DNA of 64,000 nucleotides from DASUPK01 sp963831605 (GCA_963831605.1 CAWHQR010000003.1:434001-498000), one strand, 5' to 3'. Shown: positions 13,878-22,858, counted from the first letter of the stretch. Numbers and translations: made by a program. Notes: generated by a model not told the origin, from the letters alone.

Positions 13878-14282
13878 ATGTCCGAGGAGAACGTGGAGTC
13901 GGTCCGCGAGCAATGGAGGGCTTGGACCCGCGACGGCATCGAGGGCCTGGCCGACGTTGTGGCCGAGGATTCCATCGTGTATGCGTTCCCAGGCTGGGTC
14001 GGGAAGTCGAAGCAGGTGGGCCCCGACGGCCTGCGGGCCATGCTTGCCGAATGGAACGAAGCCTTCACCGACTTTGCCCTTGAGCTTTCTGAAGTGCGTG
14101 AGGCCGGGGATCGCGTTGTGGCTCTGATCGTCCAGACGGGCCTCGCCAAGGAGGGAGACGTCACGATCAGCCAACGGATCGGGGCGGTGTATTCGGACTT
14201 TGGCGAGAACGGCGAGATTGCCGAGGTGCGGTTCTTCCCGAGTTGGGACCAAGCCCTCGAAGCCGCCGGCCTGTCGAAGTAG
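13878..14282 (+). CDS. SnoaL-like (NTF2-fold) protein
   Basis: 134 residues, full length. Begins MSEENVESVREQWRAWTRDG, then IVYAFPGWVGKSKQVGPDGL, a typical VREAGDRVVALIVQTG strand pair and the end PSWDQALEAAGLSK. The leader GATACTGCGTAGGCG before ATG also precedes the truncated copy at 4844. No hairpin follows its stop, so the repeat block ends here. Role unknown beyond the fold. Confidence 0.85.
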   Translation: MSEENVESVREQWRAWTRDGIEGLADVVAEDSIVYAFPGWVGKSKQVGPDGLRAMLAEWNEAFTDFALELSEVREAGDRVVALIVQTGLAKEGDVTISQRIGAVYSDFGENGEIAEVRFFPSWDQALEAAGLSK

Positions 14283-14384
14283 CGGCTTCCCCGAGTACGC
14301 CTCCTTCTCCCGCGGTGGACTCGTGGGCGATGCGACCCAATCAACTTCCGCTTTGCGCCAGCCAGAACCAGCGCCACGCGGGTT

Positions 14385-14669
14385 CTATTCGTGTATGCCG
14401 TCGCTCACGATCTCGGCCGCGCGCTCCTCCGGCTGGCCCGTGAAGCCCCCCTCGACGGGCATGCTCGGCAGCAGCGTGTCCTGGACGAAGCGGTCGGATT
14501 GTTCCTTGGACTCCCACACGGCGGCGATCAGGATGCCTCCGTCTGTCGGCCCAGCGGCGTGGTAGGTCTGTCCCTCGGGCAGACCTCCGGGTGGGTGCAC
14601 CGCCGCAATGCTTGCCTCGTACTGATCCACAGTCGCGCCCGGCCAGAAATGCGTCAATAGGTATGCCAT
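14385..14669 (-). CDS. small hypothetical protein, dimeric-barrel (Dabb/ABM-like) fold
   Basis: 94 residues from ATG 14669, with GGAGA 6-10 bases upstream. MAYLLTHFWPGATVDQYEAS opens a strand-helix, PEGQTYHAAGPTDGGILIAA gives two strands and WESKEQSDRFVQDTLLPSM a helix. This order and the short length match the antibiotic-monooxygenase/stress-barrel group of dimeric alpha/beta barrels. No active-site assignment. The frame stays open far upstream across nnr, but that extension is an antisense artefact. Confidence 0.65.
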   Translation of the reverse strand: MAYLLTHFWPGATVDQYEASIAAVHPPGGLPEGQTYHAAGPTDGGILIAAVWESKEQSDRFVQDTLLPSMPVEGGFTGQPEERAAEIVSDGIHE

Positions 14670-14765
14670 GTGGTCTCCTTCTCTCGGGTGAGGCGAGCCT
14701 AGTCGGTGACAAGGCCTCGCAGCCGCCAGTCGGGCTGCATCGGCCACGCCGCTAGGCTCACGCCG

Positions 14766-16274
14766 ATGGAGGACTGGCTCGATCCATGCCTGGACGCGGA
14801 CGAGATGCGCGCCACCGACGCATGGGCGATCAAGGATCAGGGCGTCCCCTCGCTCGAGCTGATGGAGGCCGCTGGGCGCGCACTCGCCGAGGCGGCCGCT
14901 CAGGCCGCGACCTCCAACCGGGCGGCGATCGTCTGCGGAAAGGGGAACAACGGCGGCGACGGCCTGGTTGCCGCGCGCGCCCTGCGCGAGACCGGCTTCG
15001 AGGTCGACGCCCTGCTCCTGGCCCCGCCCGATGAGCTCTCGGCCGACTCGCAGGCGAACGTCGCCCGTTTCGACGGGGCGCGGCCCATGGACCCGAGCGA
15101 GATGGCCGGAGCGATGCGCGGGACGGGGGTGGTGGTCGACGCGGTCTTCGGCACGGGCTTCGCGGGAAGCCCCCGAGGCCCGGCCGTCGAAGCGATCGAG
15201 GCCATGAACCAGGTCGACGCTCCGGTGGTCGCAGCGGACATCGCCTCCGGGGTGAACGCCTCCACGGGTGAGGTCGAGGGCGCGGCCGTCTCCGCCGACG
15301 CCACCGTGACCTTCCACGCCCCGAAGCTCGGCCACTGGATCGCACCGGGAAAGGACCACACGGGTGAGCTTCAGGTCGTGGCGATCGGCATCCCGGATGG
15401 TGCGCCGGTGCAGCCCGCGGCGGGCCTGATCGGCGCGCGGGTCCTGGAGCTCGCGCCGCCCCGCGGCTCGGGCTCGACGAAGTTCAGCTCCGGGCAGGTG
15501 CTGATCGTTGGCGGGTCCCGCGGGCTGACGGGCGCGGTCACCATGGCGGCCCTCGCCTCGATCCGCGCCGGCGCGGGCTACGCGACGGTGGCGGTCCCCG
15601 CGGACCTCGAGCAGATCTTCGAGATCAAGCTGACCGAGGCGATGTCGATCGGCTGCGCGAGTCGCGACGGCCGGCTCCGGCCGGCGGCATCCGAGCAGAT
15701 CCTCGGCGCCGCCGAGCGCGCGGCGTGCGTGGTGCTCGGCTCCGGCATGGGGCGCGAGCAGGGCACCCAGCGCCTGATCCAGGAGCTCACGGAGCGGATC
15801 GAGGCGCCGCTTGTGATCGACGCCGACGGGCTCAACGCCCACGCCGGGCGGATCGAGAACCTCGCCAAGCGCAGGGGCCCCCTCGTGCTCACCCCTCACG
15901 CGGGGGAGATGGGACGGCTGCTCGACAGAGACTCGGATGAGATCGGCGCGAAGCGCGCGGAGAGCGCCCGGGAGGCCGCCCAGCGGACCGGGGGCATCGT
16001 CCTGCTCAAGGGCGACGACACCATCGTCACCGACGGTGAGCGTTTCGCCGTCAACGCGATCTCCAGTCCGCAGCTCGCCACCGCCGGCACGGGGGACGTC
16101 CTCTCCGGCATGATCGCCGCGCTGATCGCCCGGGGAATGGAGCCGTTCGCGGCCACCTGTGCTGCGGTGGTCGCCCACTCGCGTGCCGGGCGGGAGGCGG
16201 GCGAGCGCGTCGGCCATGACTCGGTGATCGCCGGCGACGTCATCGAGTCGATCCCGGCGGGGCTGTCGCTCTGA
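14766..16274 (+). CDS. nnr: bifunctional NAD(P)H-hydrate repair enzyme Nnr (epimerase/dehydratase)
   Basis: 502 residues from ATG 14766. It repairs damaged NADHX/NADPHX in the cytosol. The N-terminal YjeF-type epimerase domain has MRATDAWAIKDQGVPSLELM and GKGNNGGDGLVAARAL (about residues 57-75). The C-terminal ribokinase-like dehydratase has VLIVGGSRGLTGA, VIDADGLNAHAG, VLTPHAGEMGRLLDR and GTGDVLSGMIAALIARG. It is the first gene of a tight nnr-alr-tRNA nucleotidyltransferase operon; the stop overlaps the probable start of alr. Confidence 0.93.
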   Translation: MEDWLDPCLDADEMRATDAWAIKDQGVPSLELMEAAGRALAEAAAQAATSNRAAIVCGKGNNGGDGLVAARALRETGFEVDALLLAPPDELSADSQANVARFDGARPMDPSEMAGAMRGTGVVVDAVFGTGFAGSPRGPAVEAIEAMNQVDAPVVAADIASGVNASTGEVEGAAVSADATVTFHAPKLGHWIAPGKDHTGELQVVAIGIPDGAPVQPAAGLIGARVLELAPPRGSGSTKFSSGQVLIVGGSRGLTGAVTMAALASIRAGAGYATVAVPADLEQIFEIKLTEAMSIGCASRDGRLRPAASEQILGAAERAACVVLGSGMGREQGTQRLIQELTERIEAPLVIDADGLNAHAGRIENLAKRRGPLVLTPHAGEMGRLLDRDSDEIGAKRAESAREAAQRTGGIVLLKGDDTIVTDGERFAVNAISSPQLATAGTGDVLSGMIAALIARGMEPFAATCAAVVAHSRAGREAGERVGHDSVIAGDVIESIPAGLSL

Positions 16275-17401
16275 GCGCGCCCGAGGCGACAACCCGGGCG
16301 CTGGCCACGATCGACGTGGGCGCGGTGGAACGCAACTGCCGGAAGCTGAAGGACCGGGTCGGCGATGGGGTGGAGCTCTGTGCCGTGGTGAAGGCGAACG
16401 GCTACGGGCATGGCGCCGCCGTCTGCGCGGCAGCCGCTCTGCGCGGCGGGGCGAGCGGGCTCGCCGTAGCCGCCGCATCGGAGGCCGAGGAGCTCCGGCT
16501 GTACTTCCCCGAGGTTCCGATCCTCGTCATGGGCGCCCTGACCACCGACGAGCTCCGGACCGCGCTGGCCGCGCGCGCCGACGTCGCGGTCTGGCGAGAG
16601 GGATTCCGCGACGTCTGCTCGCGGATCGCGGAGGACCTCGGCCGGATGGTGAGGGTGCACGTCAAGCTCGACAGCGGCATGGGCCGCCTCGGTGAGCGCG
16701 ACCCGAACACACTGATCAAGCTCGCTCGCGCCTGCGTCGACGACCAGCGTCTGGATGTCGCCGGTGTCTGGACGCATTTCGCCACCGCCGATGCGGAGGG
16801 CGACTCCTACCTCGGCGAGCAGCTGGCCGCGTTCACCCCGGTCGCCGAGGCGGTCCGCGAGCTCGCCCCGGACTGCCTGGTCCACGCGGCCAACAGCGCC
16901 GCGACGTTGCGGGATCCGGCGACCCACTTCGACATGGTCCGCTGCGGGATCGCCATCTACGGGCTCGATCCCTTCGGGCGTGACCCCGGCGAGCGGGATC
17001 TGGAGCCGGCCCTCGAGCTGCACTCCTACGTCGCCGACGTCAAGCGCTTCGAGCGCGGGGCGAGCGCCGGGTACGGAAGAACCTGGCGGGCGCCTGAGGA
17101 CACCTGGGTCGGGGTGCTGCCGATCGGCTACGGCGACGGGGTGCGACGCGGCCTCTCCAACAATGCGGAGGTGCTCGTCGGCGGCCGGCGGTATCCGCTC
17201 GTGGGCACCGTGTCGATGGACAACGTCACCATCGATCTCGGCCCCGACACCGACGTCGAGCCTGGCGCTCCCGCGGTCCTGATCGGCGCCCAGGGCTCGG
17301 AGCGGATCCTCGTGGAGGAGGTGGCGAACCGCCTCGACACCATCAACTACGAGGTGACCTGCGGCATTTCGGGGCGTGTGCCTCGCGAGGTGATCGAGTG
17401 A
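16271..17401 (+). CDS. alr: alanine racemase
   Basis: Makes D-alanine for peptidoglycan, PLP-dependent. The PLP lysine is in CAVVKANGYGHGAAV and the C-terminal catalytic tyrosine in GASAGYGRTWRA; VGVLPIGYGDGVRRGLSN and LVGTVSMDNVTIDL are typical. GTG 16316 would cut off the first strand (TRALATIDVGAVERN), which all racemases have, so translation must begin earlier; CTG 16271, overlapping the nnr stop, gives 376 residues, the normal length. The 3' end overlaps the next start (GTGA). Confidence 0.88.
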   Translation: MSAPEATTRALATIDVGAVERNCRKLKDRVGDGVELCAVVKANGYGHGAAVCAAAALRGGASGLAVAAASEAEELRLYFPEVPILVMGALTTDELRTALAARADVAVWREGFRDVCSRIAEDLGRMVRVHVKLDSGMGRLGERDPNTLIKLARACVDDQRLDVAGVWTHFATADAEGDSYLGEQLAAFTPVAEAVRELAPDCLVHAANSAATLRDPATHFDMVRCGIAIYGLDPFGRDPGERDLEPALELHSYVADVKRFERGASAGYGRTWRAPEDTWVGVLPIGYGDGVRRGLSNNAEVLVGGRRYPLVGTVSMDNVTIDLGPDTDVEPGAPAVLIGAQGSERILVEEVANRLDTINYEVTCGISGRVPREVIE

Positions 17402-18828
17402 GCTCCTCGCTCGAGGAAGCTCTCTCGGCGGCCCCGTCGATCGTGGCCGCCCGAACGGCGCTGGAGGAGCGCCCGGGCCCCGTCTGGCTGGTCGGCGGCG
17501 CGATCAGGGACGCGCTGCTCGACCGACCCGTCGCGGACGCCGATTTGGCCGTGGAGCGCGGCGGCGAGGAGGAGGTCGCCCGCGCGATCGCCCGGGTGGC
17601 CGGCGGCTCGGCCTTCTCGCTCTCGGAGGAGTTCGCCACCTGGCGTGCGGTCGCCTCCACCGACGGCTGGCATGTCGACGTCTCGGGCCTGCGGGCGGAG
17701 TCGATCGAAGGCGATCTGCGCGCCCGCGACTTCACCGTGAACGCGATCGCCCTGCCGCTGGGCGGCGGCGATCCGATCGACCCGACGGACGGGATCGCCG
17801 ATGCGGAGGCCCGCGTCCTGAGGGCAGCGTCGGAGGCTTCCTTCGAGGAAGACCCTCTGCGCCTGCTGCGCGCCTGCCGGCTGGGTGCGGGCCTTGAGTT
17901 GTCGCTCGAACCGGCCACGGCCGAGCTTGCGCGCCGCCATGCCGATCGCGCCGCGGACCCGGCCGGCGAGCGCCAGTTCGCGGAGCTGCGCGGCATCGTC
18001 GCCGGGAGAGATCCGATGGCCGGCATCCGGTTGATGGAGGAACTGGCCGTGCTGCCGGTTGTCCTTCCCGAGCTCGAGGCGCTCCGCGGCGTGGTCCAGA
18101 ACCCCAACCACCATCTCGACGTGCTCGGCCACACCTTGGCCGTGCTCGAGGAGTGGCTCGGCATCGAGGACGACGTTGCGGGCTTCGCCGGAGACCTCGC
18201 TCCCGAGGTCGAGGCGTTCCTCGGCGAGCCCCTCGCCGACGAGCTCACCCGTCGGGACGCTCTGCGTTTCGGTGCTCTCTTCCATGACATGGGGAAGCCC
18301 GAGACCCGTGGGGAGGGGTCGGGCTACGTCACCTTCATCGGCCACGACGAGGTGGGGGCTCAGATCATCGCCTCGATCTGCCGTCGGCTCCGCACCAGCC
18401 GGGCGCTCAGCGGGCACCTTCAGGGGCTGGCGCTCCACCACCTGCGGCTGGGGTTCCTGATTCACCAGAAGCCGCTCTCGCGGCGCGCCGTCTACGACTA
18501 CCTCGTCGCCACAGAGCCGGTGGCGGCGGACGTCACCCTGCTCACCGTCGCGGACCGCCTCGCAGCTCGGGGCGAGGGCCCCCTGGCCAGCCCGGAGATG
18601 GTCGAGGCGCATCTCGATCTGGCCCGCCAGATGCTCCGGGAGGCGCTCGCCTGGCACCGCGAGGGCTCACCGCGGCCGCCCTTGACGGGCGACGAGCTGG
18701 CCGAGGAGCTCGGCCTCGCGCCCGGCCCCGAGATGGGCCGCGTGCTCGAGGAGCTTCGCGCCGAGGCCTTCACGGGCGAGATCAGCAGCCGCTCGCAGGC
18801 GCTCGACCGGGCCCGGGAGCTCCGCTAG
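17398..18828 (+). CDS. tRNA nucleotidyltransferase/poly(A) polymerase family protein with HD domain
   Basis: 476 residues from GTG 17398, 4-bp overlap with alr. Nucleotidyltransferase head: VWLVGGAIRDALLDRPVADA with the metal Asp pair, then GDLRARDFTVNAIALPL and FEEDPLRLLRACRL (template-like motifs). Residues about 240-400 hold an HD phosphohydrolase domain (HHLDVLGHTLAVLEEW, LFHDMGKPETRG). This plan fits CCA-adding enzymes or bacterial poly(A) polymerases of the class II type; telling the two apart needs comparison outside this window. Confidence 0.85.
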   Translation: MSSSLEEALSAAPSIVAARTALEERPGPVWLVGGAIRDALLDRPVADADLAVERGGEEEVARAIARVAGGSAFSLSEEFATWRAVASTDGWHVDVSGLRAESIEGDLRARDFTVNAIALPLGGGDPIDPTDGIADAEARVLRAASEASFEEDPLRLLRACRLGAGLELSLEPATAELARRHADRAADPAGERQFAELRGIVAGRDPMAGIRLMEELAVLPVVLPELEALRGVVQNPNHHLDVLGHTLAVLEEWLGIEDDVAGFAGDLAPEVEAFLGEPLADELTRRDALRFGALFHDMGKPETRGEGSGYVTFIGHDEVGAQIIASICRRLRTSRALSGHLQGLALHHLRLGFLIHQKPLSRRAVYDYLVATEPVAADVTLLTVADRLAARGEGPLASPEMVEAHLDLARQMLREALAWHREGSPRPPLTGDELAEELGLAPGPEMGRVLEELRAEAFTGEISSRSQALDRARELR

Positions 18829-18854
18829 CCCGCGGTTGGGGATAGCGTTCGCCC

Positions 18855-19274
18855 ATGGCCGAGTCCGACTGCCTCTTCTGCGGCATCGTCGCCGGGTCGA
18901 TCCCGAGCGAGACCATCGACGTCAACGAGCGCACGGTGTCGTTCATGGACATCAGCCCGGCCACCGCGGGCCATGCGCTGGTCGTACCCAGGGTTCACTC
19001 GAAGGACCTGCTCGAGATCGGGGCGGAGGACCTCTCGGCCACGGTGCTGACCGCCCAGCGGCTGGCCGAGCGGATGAAGGACGTGCTCGGAGCCGACGGG
19101 GTCAACCTGATCAACGCCTGCGGGCAGGCTGCCTGGCAGACCGTCTTCCACTTCCACATCCACGTGGTGCCCCGCTACGAGGACGATCCGCTCAAGCTTC
19201 CGTGGATTCCCGAGCCCGGGAACACGGATGAGATCGCGGCGACCGCCGCCAAACTGAGAGGTGAGAATGGCTGA
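18855..19274 (+). CDS. HIT family nucleotide hydrolase/transferase
   Basis: 139 residues from ATG 18855. Zinc-type CLFC at residues 6-9, then GHALVVPRVHSKDLLEIG and the histidine triad FHFHIHVVPRY near residue 110. HIT proteins cleave adenosine phosphoramidates or dinucleoside polyphosphates. Its last bases overlap by 8 the ATG of the enoyl-CoA hydratase gene, whose ribosome site lies inside this gene. Confidence 0.88.
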   Translation: MAESDCLFCGIVAGSIPSETIDVNERTVSFMDISPATAGHALVVPRVHSKDLLEIGAEDLSATVLTAQRLAERMKDVLGADGVNLINACGQAAWQTVFHFHIHVVPRYEDDPLKLPWIPEPGNTDEIAATAAKLRGENG

Positions 19275-20064
19275 GACTGAGACGAAGACCGCCCCGATCA
19301 GGCTCGAGCGCGATGGCAACGTCGCCTCGATCGTGCTGTCGAATCCACCGCTCAACCTGTTCGGCGACGACGCCTGGGGGGCGCTCGTCTCCTGCATCGA
19401 TGAGATCGAGGGCTCCGACGCCCGCGCCCTGGTGTGGCGCGCGGAGGGCGACATCTTCACCGGAGGGGTCGACGTCAACAGCTTCAAGCGGGTCCAGAAG
19501 GCAGGCAGCGCCTCGGAGTCGTTCGGCTCCCTGATTCCGGTCGTTCGGCGCATCGAGGATCTGCCGATCCCGACGCTCGCCCTGGTCCACGGACTCTGCC
19601 TGACGGCCGGCCTGGAGATCTCACTCGGCTGCGACATGCTCTGGGCGACCGAATCGGCTCGCTTCGGCCTGGTCGAGGCCGTCGTCGGGCTGACTCCCGG
19701 CGCCGGTGGCACGCAGCGGATGGCCGAGCGGGCGGGGCCCGCACGCGCCGCGGAGTTCGTGATGAGCGGTGGTCTCTACGACGCCGCCACGCTCGAGCGC
19801 TGGAACGTCGTCAACCGGGTCGTGCCCGACGATGCGCTGCTCGAGAAGGGCATGAAGTTCGCCCACAAACTGGCGGACGGCCCGACCGTCGCCCACGGCG
19901 CCACGAAGAAGATCATCCGCGGCTACCGCGCGGGCGGCGTGAACCAGGCGGATGAGGTCACGCCCGGGGTGTTCGCAGACCTGTTTGCCTCGGACGACCT
20001 GAAGAACGCCGTGGCCAGCTTCCTGAAGGATGGGCCCGGCAACGCGACATTCGAGGGGAAATAG
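19267..20064 (+). CDS. enoyl-CoA hydratase/isomerase family protein
   Basis: 265 residues from ATG 19267 (AGAGGTGAGA before it; GTG 19261 is also in frame). Crotonase fold: SNPPLNLFGDDAWGALVSCI, the first oxyanion region RAEGDIFTGGVDVNSF, the helix with ALVHGLCLTAGLEISLGCDM and FGLVEAVVGLTPGAGGTQRM. The usual catalytic Glu pair cannot be confirmed: one position has Glu in FGLVEAVVG, the other lies in the GLTPGAGG segment, so the specific reaction is uncertain. Coupled to the HIT gene. Confidence 0.85.
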   Translation: MAETETKTAPIRLERDGNVASIVLSNPPLNLFGDDAWGALVSCIDEIEGSDARALVWRAEGDIFTGGVDVNSFKRVQKAGSASESFGSLIPVVRRIEDLPIPTLALVHGLCLTAGLEISLGCDMLWATESARFGLVEAVVGLTPGAGGTQRMAERAGPARAAEFVMSGGLYDAATLERWNVVNRVVPDDALLEKGMKFAHKLADGPTVAHGATKKIIRGYRAGGVNQADEVTPGVFADLFASDDLKNAVASFLKDGPGNATFEGK

Positions 20065-20092
20065 GCGCAGGCGCTACCCTGCCCGGTCGCAA

Positions 20093-20311
20093 GTGGCGAA
20101 GGAAGAGAAAATCGAGATGGAGGGCGAGATCACCGAGGCGCTGCCCAACACGATGTTCCGCGTCAAGTTGGACAACGACCACGAGGTCCTCGGCCACATC
20201 TCGGGCAAGATGCGCCGCCACTACATCCGCATCCTCCCAGGAGACCGGGTGAAGATCGAGCTTTCGCCCTACGACCTCGACCGCGGCCGCATCACCTACC
20301 GCTACAAGTAG
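20093..20311 (+). CDS. infA: translation initiation factor IF-1
   Basis: 72 residues from GTG 20093 (VAKEEKIEMEGEITEALPNT). An OB-fold protein that blocks the ribosomal A site during initiation: MFRVKLDNDHEVLGHISGKM, RRHYIRILPGDRVKIELSPY, DRGRITYRYK. Sequence and length are almost canonical. In most actinobacteria infA stands in front of rpmJ-rpsM-rpsK-rpoA; here a secreted-protein gene follows, so either the gene has moved or a second copy exists elsewhere. Confidence 0.95.
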   Translation: MAKEEKIEMEGEITEALPNTMFRVKLDNDHEVLGHISGKMRRHYIRILPGDRVKIELSPYDLDRGRITYRYK

Positions 20312-20391
20312 GCGCGGAGTCTCGCCGCCTTCCGCAAACTCGGTCTAGGGGCGTAGGCTGGGTCCTCCACCACCACAGGAGGAGGAGACAG

Positions 20392-20814
20392 ATGAGGGCG
20401 GGAAGATTGATCGCGGTGCTGGCGGTCGCGCTGCTGGGACTCGGACTGTTCAGCGCCGGTGCAGTGGCGGGCGGCAAGAAGAAAAAGAACACGACCGTCA
20501 TCTACTTCGGCGGCTATCCGAAGTTCAACAACAGCGGCAAGGCGAGCGTCAAGGGCGCGCTCAATACGGTCAAGGCGTGCCGGACATCCCGCGCGGTTCG
20601 GCTCCAGTTGCTGGATTCCACCGGAACGGTGATCTCGACGCTCGACGGCTCCAGCACGGACTCGAACGGGAACTACTCCGTCTCGGGTCAGCTGCCGAAC
20701 GGTCTGCCGCCCGGTACGAACTCGGTCCGCGTCAAGGCGCTCAAGGAAACCGCCGGGAAGTTCGTCTGCAAGGCCGGAGTCTCGACGCCGGCTGCTGTTC
20801 CAGCGCCGAAGTAG
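20392..20814 (+). CDS. small secreted protein of unknown function
   Basis: 140 residues from ATG 20392 behind GGAGGAGGAGACAG, the strongest ribosome site in the window. Signal peptide LIAVLAVALLGLGLFSAGAV ending near AVAGG; mature part starts with GGKKKKN. A single beta-rich domain with NGNYSVSGQLPNGLPPGTNS and Cys at VKACRTSR and KFVCKAG, which could form one disulfide. Similar to carboxypeptidase-regulatory or Ig-like extracellular domains in style, but not assigned. Confidence 0.7.
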   Translation: MRAGRLIAVLAVALLGLGLFSAGAVAGGKKKKNTTVIYFGGYPKFNNSGKASVKGALNTVKACRTSRAVRLQLLDSTGTVISTLDGSSTDSNGNYSVSGQLPNGLPPGTNSVRVKALKETAGKFVCKAGVSTPAAVPAPK

Positions 20815-20831
20815 TCGCGCAGGAGACGCGT

Positions 20832-22091
20832 CTAGAGGTAGGACCCGGCCGCCGCCGGGTCCGGTTCGGCGAGCTCCGCGATCAGCGAGGACCAGCCGAA
20901 CTCCTTCGCCCCGAGCCCCTCGCCCGAATAGGGCTCGTAGAACTCGCGCAGGCGCTGCTTCACGACCGCACCGCTCAGGCGGGTCGCCATCTCCATCGCC
21001 TCGGCCTCGTGGCCCAGCCGCAGCAGGCCCATCCAGACCAGCCAGGCCGAGTTGATCCAGGTCGGGCCGCGCCAGTACAGCCGGCGGAACGGCTCCTTCC
21101 ACTTGCGGGGATCGAAGGTCGGCTCCTCGGCCGATACGGAGGCCGGCGGGAAGGGCAGCCAGTACCTCCGCTGGTCGAGGAGATGCTCTGAGATCAGGCG
21201 CCGGCCGATCTCCGCGGGCAGGTCGGGCAGAGCGAGCGGGGCGAGCGCCGACCAGGTCGAGGTCCGGATCCGGCGGTCCCCGTCGGACACCGGGTCCGTC
21301 CTGTCCTCGTGGGAGAGATTGCCGCGTGCGACGTCCAGGAAGAGCCCGCGCCGCTCGTCCCAGAGCCGCTCGACGATCTGCGGGGTTATGGAGGGCTCGC
21401 CGGCGGCGATCCGCGAGAGGTTCCAGAGCACGTTCGTGACCACCTCGCAGAGGACCGGGCCGCCGCGGCCGAGTACGCGGCGGGCGTCCCACCCGAGACG
21501 GCGGTTGCGCGCGATCAGGAACGGGAACAGCGGCCTGGCGTGCGCGCGCAGGCCCCAGATCGCGTCGAATTTGGGCGATGAGTCGAGCCCGGACTCGTCA
21601 GGTTGGACGATCCAGAGCAGCCCGTCTCCGTCGAGGTCGCGATTGCCCTCGAGCCAGCGATGGTGGGCAACGATGCGCGGCTCGGCGGCCGGGTCGCCGA
21701 TGGCGATCCTCCAGGCCCAGGCGAGCAGGGGCGGCTGGATCGTCGAGGTGTTGTCCGCCTTCTTCGAGGTGACGTTGTAGGTCCAGCGCCGCTGCCAGTC
21801 GACGTGGCCGTGCCAGAAGATCGTGTGACCGATGAAGCCGTCCTCGGAGCCGCCCGCCAGCAGGCTGCGGAGCTCACTCTCGGCGCGGGCCTGCTCGAAG
21901 CGCCGCCAGACGATCGCGTGGAAGCAGGAGTCCCAGTACCACTGCCACGGGTAGTGCCCGGGGCTCGGCCGCGAGTAGCCGTAGTGCACGCCATTGCGCT
22001 CTCCCTCGATCCAGTTGCCGCGCAGCGTCTCCTCGGCGATCTCGAGGACTCGCTCGCGGACGCCGGTTTCGATCACCGATTCCGCGCTCAC
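20832..22091 (-). CDS. glycoside hydrolase, MGH1/GH63-like (alpha/alpha)6 barrel
   Basis: 419 residues from GTG 22091, which overlaps the stop of the upstream permease gene by 4 bases. Signatures: HYPWQWYWDSCFHAIVWRRF near the N-terminus with the Trp/Asp substrate floor, LWIVQPDESGLDSSPKFDAI, FRRLYWRGPTWINSAWLVWM and FYEPYSGEGLGAKEFGWSS at the C-terminus. These are typical of mannosylglycerate hydrolase/trehalase-like members of clan GH-G/GH63. No signal peptide, so it acts in the cytosol on an imported or stored sugar. Last gene of the ABC-exporter operon. Confidence 0.82.
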   Translation of the reverse strand: MSAESVIETGVRERVLEIAEETLRGNWIEGERNGVHYGYSRPSPGHYPWQWYWDSCFHAIVWRRFEQARAESELRSLLAGGSEDGFIGHTIFWHGHVDWQRRWTYNVTSKKADNTSTIQPPLLAWAWRIAIGDPAAEPRIVAHHRWLEGNRDLDGDGLLWIVQPDESGLDSSPKFDAIWGLRAHARPLFPFLIARNRRLGWDARRVLGRGGPVLCEVVTNVLWNLSRIAAGEPSITPQIVERLWDERRGLFLDVARGNLSHEDRTDPVSDGDRRIRTSTWSALAPLALPDLPAEIGRRLISEHLLDQRRYWLPFPPASVSAEEPTFDPRKWKEPFRRLYWRGPTWINSAWLVWMGLLRLGHEAEAMEMATRLSGAVVKQRLREFYEPYSGEGLGAKEFGWSSLIAELAEPDPAAAGSYL

Positions 22092-22858
22092 GCGGTCATT
22101 CGGCGCATGCCGCGCAGCGCCATCACCGTGAACAGAGCGCCCAGCCCGAGCAGGGCGAGGAGGCCGGGCCAGGTGCCTGACCAGGTCACCGATCCGGTGA
22201 AGCCCTGGCGAGCGGCCTCCACGACGTGGGTGACGGGGTTGATCCGGGCCACCGTCTGCAGCCACCCCTGGAGCAGGCGCAGGGGCGCATAGGCGGTGGT
22301 GAACAGAACGAGGATGAACATCCCCGCCTGCATCAGCGGAGCCGCGGACTGCGTCCGAAAGCGGAGCGCAAGGGATGTGCCCCAGGTGGCGGCCACGATC
22401 GCCATCCCCATCACGACCACCAGCGCGACCGCCAACCCGTCCAGCCCGGGCCAGTGGGCGCCGGCGATCAGACCCACGACCAGCAGAAATGACGCCGGAA
22501 GCAGCGCGCGCAGGCCCGCGGAGAGGACGAGTCCCGCCAGGATCACCGGCCTCGGCGCGGGCGAGGCGAGCAGCCGGTCGAACCAGCCCCCCTCGATGTC
22601 GCGGGCCAGGTTGACGCCGGTGGCCGCGCCCGTGAACGCTGCTCCCTGCATCAGGCTGACCGGGATGATGAAGCTCTGGTAGCTCCCGGAGCTGAACCCG
22701 GGCAGCAGCGTCAGGTGGCCGAAGACGCTCGTCAGCCCGAGGAAGAAGATGGTCGGAGCCAGGATGCCGGGAATGGCGGCGCCGGGTACCCGCAGCAGCT
22801 CGTTGCGCGCACGGCGGATCAGCGCGGCGATCGTGGCGAGGTTGGCTTCCCGGCCCAT
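22088..22858 (-). CDS. ABC-2 type exporter permease
   Basis: 256 residues from ATG 22858, sharing one base with the stop of the other permease. Six membrane spans can be traced, with ARDIEGGWFDRLLASPAPRP as the cytoplasmic coupling segment, ASFLLVVGLIAGAHW, MFILVLFTTAYAPLRLLQGW and ARINPVTHVVEAARQGFTG before the last span. These are DrrB/NodJ-type features. With the second permease and the ATPase it should form one drug, lipid or glycan exporter. Confidence 0.88.
   Translation of the reverse strand: MGREANLATIAALIRRARNELLRVPGAAIPGILAPTIFFLGLTSVFGHLTLLPGFSSGSYQSFIIPVSLMQGAAFTGAATGVNLARDIEGGWFDRLLASPAPRPVILAGLVLSAGLRALLPASFLLVVGLIAGAHWPGLDGLAVALVVVMGMAIVAATWGTSLALRFRTQSAAPLMQAGMFILVLFTTAYAPLRLLQGWLQTVARINPVTHVVEAARQGFTGSVTWSGTWPGLLALLGLGALFTVMALRGMRRMTA

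Noticed and set aside
14670..16478. Long minus-strand reading frame across nnr
   Set aside because: It is antisense to a well-supported Nnr gene, Arg/Gly-rich without any family feature; only its last 94 codons (14385-14669) are a real gene.
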